This document shows, one piece after another, positions 19,365 through 28,423 of a stretch of DNA of 44,078 nucleotides. Source of the DNA: Leptolyngbyaceae cyanobacterium CSU_1_3 (GTDB lineage Bacteria; Cyanobacteriota; Cyanobacteriia; Leptolyngbyales; Leptolyngbyaceae); NCBI GenBank assembly GCA_012034655.1, contig JAAUOZ010000023.1:1-44078 (forward strand), written 5' to 3'. A program made the position numbers and the translations under genes. The notes beneath the pieces are model-generated. The model did not search any database, was not told the DNA's origin, and worked only from the letters and a program-made list of their open reading frames with translations. Position 1 is the first letter of the stretch, and each line of letters opens with the position of its first letter.

Positions 19365-19844
19365 ATGAGCATCATTACTCGATCGATTACCACTGCCGAT
19401 CGTGAGGCTCGCTACCCAAATGCAGGCGAACTTCAGGCAATTCAAGAATTCTTTGAAGCGGGACAATCTCGGCTGCGAATTGCGGCGGCTCTGGCGGCAA
19501 ATGAGCACAAAATTGTGGAGAATGGGAGCCAGAAGTTTTGGGAGCGATGCCCTGTCACCCCTAGTAACAGCGGTAATCCCAGGTTTCGAGCTTCCTGTAT
19601 GCGTGACCAAAGCTGGTATTTGCGATTAGTTACCTATTCTGTGATCACAGGTGATGTTGATTTGATTCGCAAAGTTGGGACAAAGGGCGCAAAAGAAATG
19701 TATGAGTCGTTGGGAGTTCCGTTGAGAAATGTTGTGGAATGTATGCGTTGTCTCAAAGAAGTTGCATTAGATCTTCTGCGTTTAGAAGATGCTGCTGAGG
19801 TTGCACCTTACTTTGATTTTTTGATTCAAGAATTGATCCCTTAA
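19365..19844 (+). CDS. apcD3: Far-red allophycocyanin alpha-type subunit
   Basis: A 159-residue ApcD-like subunit, clearly a paralogue of the genes at 18200 and 22331, with the bilin Cys in RASCMRDQSWYLRLVTYS. It starts MSIITRSITTADREARYP and ends YFDFLIQELIP. RBS GAGGAG lies eight bases before the ATG. All three alpha-type genes share FWERCPVTPSNSGNP or a close variant before the bilin Cys. The paralogue number is inferred from position just before apcE2. Only 29 bases separate it from apcE2. Confidence 0.8.
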   Translation: MSIITRSITTADREARYPNAGELQAIQEFFEAGQSRLRIAAALAANEHKIVENGSQKFWERCPVTPSNSGNPRFRASCMRDQSWYLRLVTYSVITGDVDLIRKVGTKGAKEMYESLGVPLRNVVECMRCLKEVALDLLRLEDAAEVAPYFDFLIQELIP

Positions 19845-19873
19845 GTGAAAATAGTTTTTAGTGGAGCGATCGC

Positions 19874-22192
19874 ATGAGCATTCATAAAAGCGGTGGCAGT
19901 CCTGTGATCTGTCCCCAGCAATATCAGACTTTACCTACTAGCATTATTTCCCATGCAGAACAACACGATCGTGACCTTAAGACCAGCGAACTGAAGATGC
20001 TGAAGGATTTTTTCAGTTCTGGTACTAAGCTATTGCAGATTGCGGAAATTTTAACCCAACATGCCGACGAAATTGTCTCAGCAGGAGCCGATCGCATCTT
20101 CTTTGGGGGCTTGCCAATGGCTTATCTAGAGCCACCAGCCAATCGTCAAAACTTGCCGGGATATAACGTTCCCGATCGCTTAGTCAATCGCCCCAAAGAG
20201 AAGCTCAAAGTACAAAGCGCCACGTTTAATAATCCATTACAAGATGTGTGGCGATATCTCAAAGTGCAAATGTCTGAGAACAGAGAACCGCTTCCAGATG
20301 GGTTTCGACCGATCAACATCTCGCGCTATGGTTCTGTGCGAATGCAGCGATCGATGCGCGACTTGGGTTGGTTCTTGCGATATGTCACCTATGCGATCGT
20401 AGCGGGCGACTCTAGTATTCTGACGGTCAATGTCCGAGGGTTGCGGGGGGTTATTCCTGAAGATGCCACTGAGGCAACGGTGGTAGCCATTCGCGATATG
20501 CAATGGAAGGCATTAAGTTACTTTCAACAAGATGCTGAAGCCAGTGCAATCATCAAACAACACTTTGGTGTTTTGTTGGCTGAATATATTGTTGAAAAAC
20601 CTGCAAACTATCTCCGACAGGGAGTTTCTCACGATCAGCAAGGGTTGCAGTTGCCAGAAAGCTATGCCCTATCTGCGACCCATCGGCCGAAGTTTGTGAT
20701 GAAGCCACAATTGTCGGTGACGCAGCAGGAAGCCGTGATCAGGGCAGCCTATCGTCAGGTATTTGAGCGCGATGTGACGCGAGAATATGGCGTATCGCTC
20801 ACAGATTTAGAATCTAAGTTTAAGAGCGGCGAATTTTCAACGAAAGAGTTCATTCGTCATCTAGCAAAATCTCGCCTCTATCGCAAATTGTTCTATGAAC
20901 CCTTTGTGATCAGTCGTGTAATTGAACTGGCAGTAAAACACTTTTTAGGACGCGGCTTGAGTGCGATCGAAGAGTTTCAGACTTATTTTGAAACCGTCTC
21001 TGAGAAAGGGTTTTCGGCATTGGTTGATGTGCTTTTAGACTCGCCAGAGTATGCAGACTACTTTGGTGAGGAGACTGTACCTTATTTGCGCGGATTGGGT
21101 CAGGAGGCGCAAGAATGTCGCAATTGGGGCGCACAATTTGAATTGTTTAAGTTCAGTGCATCGGTGCATAAAGTGCCGCAATTCGTTACGTTGTTTAGCA
21201 CCTATCCACAGGTGTGGCCCAGCCAACATGTTTATGGATCGGGGCACGATTCCTTAGAAACTCAGTTTGGGGCAGTATTTCCTGAAAATTGGCAGCATCG
21301 CGATCGCACTGCCTCCTTTAATAAAGATCACCAACGGATTCTCATCGGTTACAAATCTGAGAATGGGAGTGGAAACAGTCACGCAGTTCTCTGGGGAGCG
21401 ACTCCGGGATTAGATCATCAACCACTTCTAAAGCTTCGTCACGTTGTTCATGCAAATGGCAAAACGCCCGAACAGGGAGGAAGTGTCGATTCTCTAGTCC
21501 AAACTTCAGAGGCCGTTATTCGGGGAGCATATCGCCAAGTTTTTGGGCGAGACATCTACCCCGAACAGCGCGTTCTTGCGGCAGAAAGCAAGCTAAAAAG
21601 TGGTGAGATTACGGTGCGAGAATTTGTGCGGCAGTTGGCAAAGTCGCGATCGTTTCGGCAGTTATATTGGGAAACGCTGTATGTGACGAAAGCGATCGAG
21701 ATTATCCATCGGCGTTTGTTGGGCCGTCCGACTTATGGGAGGCAGGAAATGAATCAATATTATGATGTGTGTGCCCGCAAAGGCTTCTATGCCCTCATTG
21801 ACGAACTCATTGACTGCAATGAATATTACCAGTCCTATGGGAATGACACCGTGCCTTATGAGCGCTTTATTACGCCACGAGGTTTTGAAATGCGCTTTCA
21901 CCGAGGAACTGCCTCTAGCTTGCACGATCGTGAAGGCAATCCGTTCTCAGGAGAGCGCGTCTACCACGGCGAATGGGTCAAGGCGACTCTGTTGGCAACC
22001 CAGGGGAGTGAACAAGGCGATCGTCCAGAGTTTCGATCAGCTAAAACACATGACGTTGAATCGTTTCATCAACACCCGGCTGAACCAGACAATCACAGTC
22101 AAAACTACGATGGAGATTACAAAGTCATCAATGGTGGCAGACCGATCGAAGTAGCAGAATTGCAACCAGAACTGAATCCAATTGAGTCATAA
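19874..22192 (+). CDS. apcE2: Far-red core-membrane linker ApcE2
   Basis: A 772-residue core-membrane linker that anchors the far-red phycobilisome core and acts as terminal emitter. Residues about 20-250 are an alpha-allophycocyanin-like domain interrupted by a loop. Where ApcE1 has its bilin Cys, this protein has RGLRGVIPEDA with no Cys, the known ApcE2 feature for non-covalent bilin binding. Two phycobilisome linker (Rep) domains follow, near 280-410 (EAVIRAAYRQVFERDV to VPYLRGLG) and 545-680 (EAVIRGAYRQVFGRDI to VPYERFITP). Two Rep domains predict a bicylindrical core. The region between and the C-terminal 90 residues are low in family signal. Confidence 0.93.
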   Translation: MSIHKSGGSPVICPQQYQTLPTSIISHAEQHDRDLKTSELKMLKDFFSSGTKLLQIAEILTQHADEIVSAGADRIFFGGLPMAYLEPPANRQNLPGYNVPDRLVNRPKEKLKVQSATFNNPLQDVWRYLKVQMSENREPLPDGFRPINISRYGSVRMQRSMRDLGWFLRYVTYAIVAGDSSILTVNVRGLRGVIPEDATEATVVAIRDMQWKALSYFQQDAEASAIIKQHFGVLLAEYIVEKPANYLRQGVSHDQQGLQLPESYALSATHRPKFVMKPQLSVTQQEAVIRAAYRQVFERDVTREYGVSLTDLESKFKSGEFSTKEFIRHLAKSRLYRKLFYEPFVISRVIELAVKHFLGRGLSAIEEFQTYFETVSEKGFSALVDVLLDSPEYADYFGEETVPYLRGLGQEAQECRNWGAQFELFKFSASVHKVPQFVTLFSTYPQVWPSQHVYGSGHDSLETQFGAVFPENWQHRDRTASFNKDHQRILIGYKSENGSGNSHAVLWGATPGLDHQPLLKLRHVVHANGKTPEQGGSVDSLVQTSEAVIRGAYRQVFGRDIYPEQRVLAAESKLKSGEITVREFVRQLAKSRSFRQLYWETLYVTKAIEIIHRRLLGRPTYGRQEMNQYYDVCARKGFYALIDELIDCNEYYQSYGNDTVPYERFITPRGFEMRFHRGTASSLHDREGNPFSGERVYHGEWVKATLLATQGSEQGDRPEFRSAKTHDVESFHQHPAEPDNHSQNYDGDYKVINGGRPIEVAELQPELNPIES

Positions 22193-22330
22193 ATTTTTGA
22201 GTTACAAATTCTATGGCGTTAACTAAATTCAGAAACAGTTCTTGGAAAGAATTTTACCGCCGATTCTTTCGCTTCAAGCGGCTGTCGATCGGATGGTTTG
22301 GAGGAGTTCAGATTTTTTCAGGAGAACCCT

Positions 22331-22852
22331 ATGAGCCTCGTCAAACAAGTGATTCTCAACGCCGATGAAGAATTGCGCTATCCCGATCCCGGTGAGATTC
22401 GGATGATGCAAAACTTCTTTAAAACGGGCGATCGTCGAATTCGCATTGCGGCAATTTTGGCAAATAACGAACAGCGTCTTGTCGATCGTGGCAGTCGTCG
22501 ATTTTGGCAACGTTGCCCCGTCACCCCTAGCAACAGTGGCAACCCACGCAAAACGTCTTCCTGTCAGCGCGATCAAGGCTGGTATGTGCGATTGGTCGCC
22601 TACTGTGTTCTAGCGGGCAATGATCAACCGATGGCAGAGATTGGCACGATTGGCATGAAAGAAATGTATCGATCGTTGGGCATTCCTCTCGCCAATTGGG
22701 TCGAAGCGGTGCGTTGTCTCAAAGAAGAGGCGATCGTGCTATTGGGCGAAGAAGATGCCGCCGAAGCCGTCCCTTATTTCGATCACATTATTCAAGCGTT
22801 GGCACTTCCCGGCACGCCCTATTTTCTCAACAATGGCACATCAGACTATTAA
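22331..22852 (+). CDS. apcD2: Far-red allophycocyanin alpha-type subunit with C-terminal extension
   Basis: A 173-residue ApcD-like subunit with the bilin Cys in TSSCQRDQGWYVRLVAYC. It is closest to the gene at 18200 and carries about 15 extra residues at the C-terminus (LPGTPYFLNNGTSDY). Such an extension could set its place at the end of a core cylinder, though that is inference. The start at 22331 has GGAGAA six bases before it. The earlier in-frame start at 22298 adds eleven non-family residues. It is the last apc gene, before psbD. The name follows position. Confidence 0.78.
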   Translation: MSLVKQVILNADEELRYPDPGEIRMMQNFFKTGDRRIRIAAILANNEQRLVDRGSRRFWQRCPVTPSNSGNPRKTSSCQRDQGWYVRLVAYCVLAGNDQPMAEIGTIGMKEMYRSLGIPLANWVEAVRCLKEEAIVLLGEEDAAEAVPYFDHIIQALALPGTPYFLNNGTSDY

Positions 22853-23025
22853 CCCGGCATCCTTTGTTCGGTCGAAACTCACCTCAGTTGTGTCTTTTGT
22901 GGCCAGGTTAATCGTTTGTCACACACTTTAGCTGGCGAAGAGGGGATGGGGAAGCGGTTATTGGTAAGGAATTGACAACCCCTCAAAAAATTCTTGACAG
23001 ACCCCTATTAAGCGGAGGCATATCC

Positions 23026-24084
23026 ATGACGATCGCATTACAACGCCCTCAAACCGGAGGGGATTGGTTTCGTTTGGTTGATGATTGGCTCAAGCGCGAT
23101 CGCTTTGTATTTATCGGTTGGTCAGGGTTGTTGTTGTTTCCCTGTGCCTATATGGCGATCGGTGGATGGTTTACAGGAACTACGTTTGTGAGTTCTTGGT
23201 ATACCCACAGCATTGCTAGTTCCTATTTAGAAGGATGTAACTTCTTGACGGCGGCCGTGTCTACCCCTGCGGATAGTTTAGGCCACTCCCTATTATTTCT
23301 GTGGGGACCCGAAGCACAAGGCGACTTCACTCGCTGGTTGCAATTGGGTGGATTGTGGAACTTTGTGGCATTGCATGGGGCATTTGCATTAGTCGGCTTC
23401 TGTTTACGACAAATGGAAATTGCTCGGCTGGTGGGCATTCGTCCTTATAATGCGATCGCATTTTCGGCTCCGATCGCGGTGTTTGTGGCGACATTTTTGA
23501 TCTATCCCCTGGGTCAGTCTAGTTGGTTTTTTGCACCGAGCTTTGGCGTGGCTGCCATCTTCCGATTTCTCTTGTTTGTGCAAGGGTTTCACAATTACAC
23601 CTTAAACCCATTTCATATGATGGGAGTTGCGGGGGTGTTGGGGGGCGCATTGCTCTGTGCAATTCATGGGGCAACGGTGGAGAATACACTGTTTCAGGAT
23701 GGTCGCAACTACAACACCTTTGGGGCATTTACACCGACTCAACAAGAAGAAACTTACTCGTTTGTGACTGCAAATCGCTTCTGGTCACAGATCTTCGGCA
23801 TTGCTTTTTCTAATAAGCGCTGGTTGCACTTCTTTATGCTGTTTGTGCCCGTGACGGGGTTGTGGATGAGTGCGATCGGGATGGCAGGCTTGGCATTTAA
23901 CCTGCGAGCCTATGACTTTATTTCGCAGGAATTACGAGCCGCAGAAGACCCAGAATTTGAGACGTTTTATACCAAAAACATTCTCTTGAATGAAGGTCTT
24001 CGCGCCTGGATGGCTCCTGATGATCAGCCCCATGAGCACTTTGTCTTCCCAGATGAAGTGTTACCTAGAGGCAATGCCCTCTAA
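23026..24084 (+). CDS. psbD3: Far-red photosystem II D2 protein
   Basis: D2 is the second PSII reaction-centre subunit. The product is 352 residues, the usual length. Typical stretches are [38 protein letters not shown], the QA and iron region [19 protein letters not shown] with [13 protein letters not shown], and the C-terminal [12 protein letters not shown]. Far-red variation is seen at [28 protein letters not shown] seven bases before 23026 decides the start over the ORF start at 22972. In most cyanobacteria psbD overlaps psbC. Here a repeat separates them. Confidence 0.92.
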   Translation: MTIALQRPQTGGDWFRLVDDWLKRDRFVFIGWSGLLLFPCAYMAIGGWFTGTTFVSSWYTHSIASSYLEGCNFLTAAVSTPADSLGHSLLFLWGPEAQGDFTRWLQLGGLWNFVALHGAFALVGFCLRQMEIARLVGIRPYNAIAFSAPIAVFVATFLIYPLGQSSWFFAPSFGVAAIFRFLLFVQGFHNYTLNPFHMMGVAGVLGGALLCAIHGATVENTLFQDGRNYNTFGAFTPTQQEETYSFVTANRFWSQIFGIAFSNKRWLHFFMLFVPVTGLWMSAIGMAGLAFNLRAYDFISQELRAAEDPEFETFYTKNILLNEGLRAWMAPDDQPHEHFVFPDEVLPRGNAL

Positions 24085-24111
24085 CAAAACGTGAGTTCGA
24101 TGAAGCCAAAA

Positions 24112-24213
24112 CTCCTCATCCTCCCAGCCTCCTTTTCCTCAAAGAGAAGGAGGCGCAATAAAAGAATCACGCTTTCAGAGCTACTCGCCTGGGAGAGAGG
24201 GTTTGGGGTGCAA
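24112..24213. repeat. Degenerate palindromic repeat between psbD3 and psbC2
   Basis: CTCATCCTCCCAGCCTCC, CAAAGAGAAGGAGG and GGGAGAGAGGGTTTGGGGTG match arms of the dispersed repeat family. It breaks the usual psbD-psbC overlap. Confidence 0.45.
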
Positions 24214-24269
24214 ACGGCTTGAGCTTTGTCAGTCAATATTTCTCAAATTCAATAACTCCTGATTTTGAT

Positions 24270-25687
24270 ATGACTACTTTTTTCGATCGAACCAACATCA
24301 CCACCACCAAAACCGCCAAAGGCACGACGATTACCTCCCCTAGAGAAGGTCGTGACGAAGCATCGACGGGCTATGCCTGGTGGGCGGGCAATGCCCGATT
24401 TATTAACCTGTCGGGTCGATTTTTGGGGGCACATGTAGCCCACGCCGGACTGATTGCATTTTGGGCGGGGGCGATGCTGCTATTTGAAGTGGCGCACTTT
24501 ATCCCAGAAAAGCCGATGTATGAACAGGGCATGATCTTGATGCCCCACGTCGCGACTTTAGGATTTGGCGTAGGGCAGGGGCGGCACTGTGACGGATATC
24601 TTTCCATTTTTGCGATCGCGTTTTGCATCTGATCGGGTCGGCCGTGTTGGGGCTGGGTGGCGTTTATCATGCGCTGCGCGGCCCTGCCAAACTCCCAGGA
24701 TTCTTTGATTTTGACTGGGCAGACAAAGACAAGATCACGACGATTTTGGGGTTTAATCTAATTTCCCTGGGGCTGGGGGCATGGCTGTTGGTTGGCAAGG
24801 CCATGCTCTGGGGTGGCATCTACGACACCTGGCTGCCTGGCGGCGGAAATGTGCGGTTGGTGAGCCATCCGACGTTGAACCCGTTGACTATTTTTGGTTA
24901 TTTGCTGCGATCGCCCTATGGTGAGGCGGGGTCGATTGTGAGCGTGAATAACTTAGAAGATCTGATCGGGGGACACATTTGGATGGGGACAATTTTGATC
25001 ATTGGGGGCATTTGGCATATTCTCACCAAACCCTTCAAATGGACAGAAGGCATTTTCGTCTGGACGGGCGAAGCATATCTGTCTCAAAGTTTGGGCAATA
25101 TTTGCGGACAGGCATTTATTGCAACGGCGTTTATTTGGTTCAATAACACTGCCTATCCTAGCGAGTTTTATGGCCCCACAGTTGCCGAGTCTTCTAACGC
25201 CCAGGCATTAGTATTTCTAGTGCGAGACCAAAACTTAGGAGCCAATGTTGCCTCTGCCCAAGGGCCGACCGGGTTGGGCAAATATCTTCAGCGATCGCCC
25301 ACGGGAGAGATCATTTTGGCGGCGAATCGATGCGCTTTTGGGATGTGCGCGCCCCCCTGGTTAGAGCCACTGCGCGGCACAAACGGACTCGACATCAACA
25401 AACTCAAGCATGATATTGAACCGTGGCAAATTCGCCGCGCTGCTAACTACATGACCCACGCGCCCGTCGGCTCCCTCAACTCCGTCGGCGGACTCTCAAC
25501 CGAAATCAACGCTTTCAACTTTGTGGGCCCTAGAACCTGGCTAGCATCTGCCCATTTTGTCTTTGCATTCTTCTTTTTGGTGGGGCATCTCTGGCACGCC
25601 GGACGCGCTCGTATTGCGGCGATCGGCTTCGAGCGAGGGATCGATCGCAACAATGAACCCGTGCGATCGATGGCTGACCTCGACTAA
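24270..25687 (+). CDS. psbC2: Far-red CP43 core antenna, five apparent indels
   Basis: CP43 is the PSII core antenna that also ligates the Mn cluster. The frame breaks near 24585 (extra C), 24607-24611 (one T missing) and 24620 (one G missing after GCGATCGCG). Undoing these gives [15 protein letters not shown], then [15 protein letters not shown]. Farther on, a missing T at 25314-25317 and an extra C at 25352-25357 cancel in frame but scramble 13 residues. Corrected, they read [15 protein letters not shown], restoring the Glu and Arg that contact the Mn cluster. Corrected length is 472 residues. Other landmarks are [38 protein letters not shown] and the end SMADLD. The start at 24270 (MTTFFDRTN) has only a weak ribosome site. 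A TTG at 24219 is possible. Confidence 0.88.
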
Positions 25688-25789
25688 GGAACGTGGATTT
25701 AATAAACTGCAATTCTTGTGGGACGGGCATCTTGCCTGTCCGAACGGGTGAGACACCCGCACCACAGGTTATTTAGTCCACAATCCTAA
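25685..25789. mobile_element. MITE-like repeat, short subtype, copy 1
   Basis: A 105-base element, nearly identical to the one at 42817-42922. It starts TAAGGAACGTGGATTTAATA, has a hairpin GACGGGCATCTTGCCTGTC inside and ends with the inverted copy AGTCCACAATCCTAA. There is no coding capacity. It supplies the psbC2 stop codon. The rest of 25790-26136 holds a CTTCGACTT/AAGTCGAAG repeat (about 25825-25873) and no gene. Confidence 0.75.
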
Positions 25790-26136
25790 GGAGATTTCTA
25801 GCAAAGAAGTGGCCCGCTGTCTTCGACTTCACTCTGCCAGCTTGCGCCCTGAGCAAAGTCGAAGGGCAAAGGTCCGAAGGTAAAGTCTTTTTTAGAAATT
25901 GCCTAATCACCGTTCTATGGCCGTTGCTATGCAAAGTGTGACTGATTTTCACAGCCGAGAGGGTTGTTCCACTTCATTTAATTCATAGATTCCAGGGTGC
26001 AGGCAAATCATTTACCTTCTAAGTGGTCGCTGATTACAGATGAATAACGGATAGCATTTTCAATTCCGTTATTCATCTTTCCTCCCTAGCTATTCACTTT
26101 TTTGATATCGAGCCTATCAGGAGCATTGAACTTATT

Positions 26137-26484
26137 ATGCTTCTACTTGTTGCATCAACTTTTCGATCGTTGCCGCCTTTAATATACTCCACGATCGCTT
26201 GGTCAATCGTCGGGCTATTAGTTTGGAATTTTTGGATTGCCATTCGAGACATTGGTAAGCGTGCGGCTCGAATGCACAAAATCCCGTGTTCGACCTGTCA
26301 ATTTTTTACAGGCAACTATGACCTCAAGTGCGCGGTTCATCCCCAACTCGCCATGACCGACCAAGCGATCGACTGTCTCGACTATCAGCCGCCTCGCACT
26401 TCCGTCCTTCACGCCCCCCACTCACAAGGAGCATCCTCTCATGGGACTTCCCTGGTATCGCGTTCACACCGTTGTTCTCAATGA
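26137..26484 (+). CDS. Small Cys-rich membrane protein of unknown function, overlapping psbB2
   Basis: Up to 115 residues. One membrane helix (residues about 15-37, [20 protein letters not shown]) is followed by a basic stretch and a compact four-Cys domain, [20 protein letters not shown] to AIDCLDY, with spacing CX2C-X10-C-X14-C, suggestive of a metal site. From memory, similar Cys-rich domains occur in conserved cyanobacterial proteins of unknown role. The last 30 residues, after CLDYQPP, are Ser/His-rich and run 44 bases into psbB2 in another frame, so the true stop may have been lost. AGGAG lies 12 bases before the ATG. The position inside the far-red PSII block suggests a role in assembly or redox control of that photosystem (inference). 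Confidence 0.6.
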   Translation: MLLLVASTFRSLPPLIYSTIAWSIVGLLVWNFWIAIRDIGKRAARMHKIPCSTCQFFTGNYDLKCAVHPQLAMTDQAIDCLDYQPPRTSVLHAPHSQGASSHGTSLVSRSHRCSQ

Positions 26485-27973
26485 CCCCGGACGCTTGATC
26501 GCCGTCCACCTGATGCACACTGCCCTCACCGCAGGCTGGGCTGGCTCAATGGTTCTCTATGAACTAGCCCTGTTTGACCCCAGCGACGCAGCCCTCAACC
26601 CAATGTGGCGACAGGGGATGTATGTGATGCCGTTTATGGCTCGGCTCGGTGTCACCAACTCTTGGCAAGGCTGGAATGTCATGGGTGAAACTGTGACCAA
26701 TCCGGGTCTCTGGACGTTTGAGACCGTCGCTGTCACCCATATTCTATTGTCTGGATTGTTGTTTCTCGCCGCCTGCTGGCATTGGGTTTATTGGGATTTA
26801 GACTTGTTTAAAAACGAGAGAACGGGTGAACCGGCCCTCGATTTGCCCCGGATCTTTGGCATTCACCTTTTGGCGGCAGGGCTGCTCTGCTTTGGGTTTG
26901 GTGCGTTCCATCTGACGGGGGTCTTTGGCCCAGGAATGTGGGTGTCAGATGCCTACGGACTGACCGGGCACATTCAACCCGTCAAGCCTGACTGGGGAGC
27001 GAATGGATTTAACCCCTTTAACCCTGGGGGAGTCGTTGCCCATCACATTGCGGCTGGCATTGTCGGCATTATGGGTGGATTGTTTCACATTAGTGTTCGT
27101 CCTTCTGAAAATCTTTATCGATCGCTGCGAATGGGAAATATTGAAACCGTGTTGGCGAGTGCATTGGCAACGTTCTTTGTCGCAGCATTTGTCGTATCGG
27201 GAACCATGTGGTATGGCAGTGCTACCACGCCGATCGAACTCTTTGGCCCCACCCGTTATCAATGGGATAATCACTACTTTGAACAAGAAATCGATCGTCG
27301 TGTCAATGCCAGCCTGGCCGCCGGAAACAGCCGCTCAGAAGCCTGGCAAGCCATCCCCGAAAAGCTGGCATTCTACGACTATGTGGGCAACAGCCCCGCA
27401 AAAGGTGGGTTGTTTAGAGTGGGGCCGATGACAAAGGGCGATGGCGTTGCCCTCAGTTGGGCGGGCCATCCGGTGTTTCAAGATGCCGACGGGCGTGAGT
27501 TGTCGGTGCGACGCATTCCCAACTTTTTTGAGAACTTTCCAGTCATTCTGACGGATCAAGATGGCATTGTGCGGGCAGATATTCCCTTCCGGCGCACCGA
27601 GGCAAAATATAGCTTTGAGCAAATGGGGGTGACGGTTAGCTTCTATGGCGGCAATCTAGATGGGCAAACCTTTACCGACTCGCAAACGGTAAAAAAATAT
27701 GCTCGTCAGGCTCAGTTAGGAGAAGTGTTTGAGTTCGATCGTCAATTGCTCAATTCTGATGGCATCTTCCGCGCCAGTCCGCGAACCTGGTTTGCCTTTG
27801 CTCACACGGTTTGGGGCTTGCTGTGGTTCTTTGGTCATCTCTGGCACGGCAGTCGCACCATTTTCCGCGATGTGTTTGCAGGCATCGACCCCGACCTAGA
27901 CGAAGAGCAAGTCGAGTTTGGCATCTTCCAGAAGGTGGGCGATCGCGGCACACGGCGTAGGGTTGCAGCTTAG
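26441..27973 (+). CDS. psbB2: Far-red CP47 core antenna
   Basis: CP47 is the large PSII core antenna next to D2. The 510-residue reading frame is intact. Family landmarks are the start [19 protein letters not shown], the chlorophyll-binding His in [51 protein letters not shown] in the lumenal loop and [20 protein letters not shown] near the end. AAGGAG lies ten bases upstream. It has six membrane helices as usual. It follows the small Cys-rich gene with an overlap, so the two are probably co-translated. I found no psbH paralogue beside it. Confidence 0.95.
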   Translation: MGLPWYRVHTVVLNDPGRLIAVHLMHTALTAGWAGSMVLYELALFDPSDAALNPMWRQGMYVMPFMARLGVTNSWQGWNVMGETVTNPGLWTFETVAVTHILLSGLLFLAACWHWVYWDLDLFKNERTGEPALDLPRIFGIHLLAAGLLCFGFGAFHLTGVFGPGMWVSDAYGLTGHIQPVKPDWGANGFNPFNPGGVVAHHIAAGIVGIMGGLFHISVRPSENLYRSLRMGNIETVLASALATFFVAAFVVSGTMWYGSATTPIELFGPTRYQWDNHYFEQEIDRRVNASLAAGNSRSEAWQAIPEKLAFYDYVGNSPAKGGLFRVGPMTKGDGVALSWAGHPVFQDADGRELSVRRIPNFFENFPVILTDQDGIVRADIPFRRTEAKYSFEQMGVTVSFYGGNLDGQTFTDSQTVKKYARQAQLGEVFEFDRQLLNSDGIFRASPRTWFAFAHTVWGLLWFFGHLWHGSRTIFRDVFAGIDPDLDEEQVEFGIFQKVGDRGTRRRVAA

Positions 27974-28107
27974 AGGCTGTAGTTGGGCGATTTGATGGGT
28001 GGGGGGCATCGCACTGCTGTGCCCTCCGCAGATGGTTTCTGAGTCACGCAACAAGCGACTATTGACCGGGCAACCCAAGAGCCGACAGACACACTGGGAC
28101 TGAGTTT

Positions 28108-28132
28108 CGGCTCCGCTCAACTCACGGAGCCG
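28108..28132. other. Hairpin in the psbB2-rfpB intergenic region
   Basis: CGGCTCCG and CGGAGCCG form a perfect eight-pair stem with a nine-base loop, within a repeat-like stretch ending GGAGCGAAGTCGAAG. There is no T-run. The 27974-28423 gap otherwise holds no gene. Its right half is AT-rich and would contain the rfpB promoter. Confidence 0.45.
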
Positions 28133-28423
28133 TGGAGGGCGGAGCGAAGTCGAAGCACGACCTCCAAACCTGCAAGCACAAACATTGCTGGGTTAATAAA
28201 CCTCGATCGTGCACAGTCCATTCAAAATTAAGAAATATAGATAAATCCAAACTTAAGTTACACAATATGAATCACTCTGCAAATTTGAAGATAATACTCA
28301 CATCCCAGCCCCGCTTTCTAATGAAGTTCTCTTAATAAACTAAAAAACTGTCCTCAACCTATCGAGTCTTAAGGTTAAAAATTAGCATAAAAAGCATAAA
28401 TTAAGCAGAAGGAGTAATTGCTC

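Noticed and set aside
22298-22330. N-terminal extension of the apcD2-type gene
   Set aside because: The ribosome site GGAGAA lies inside it and the family start MSLV is at 22331.
26441-28423. A psbH paralogue next to psbB2
   Set aside because: I looked for a short single-helix frame with the WGTTPLM-type motif on both sides of psbB2 and found none.
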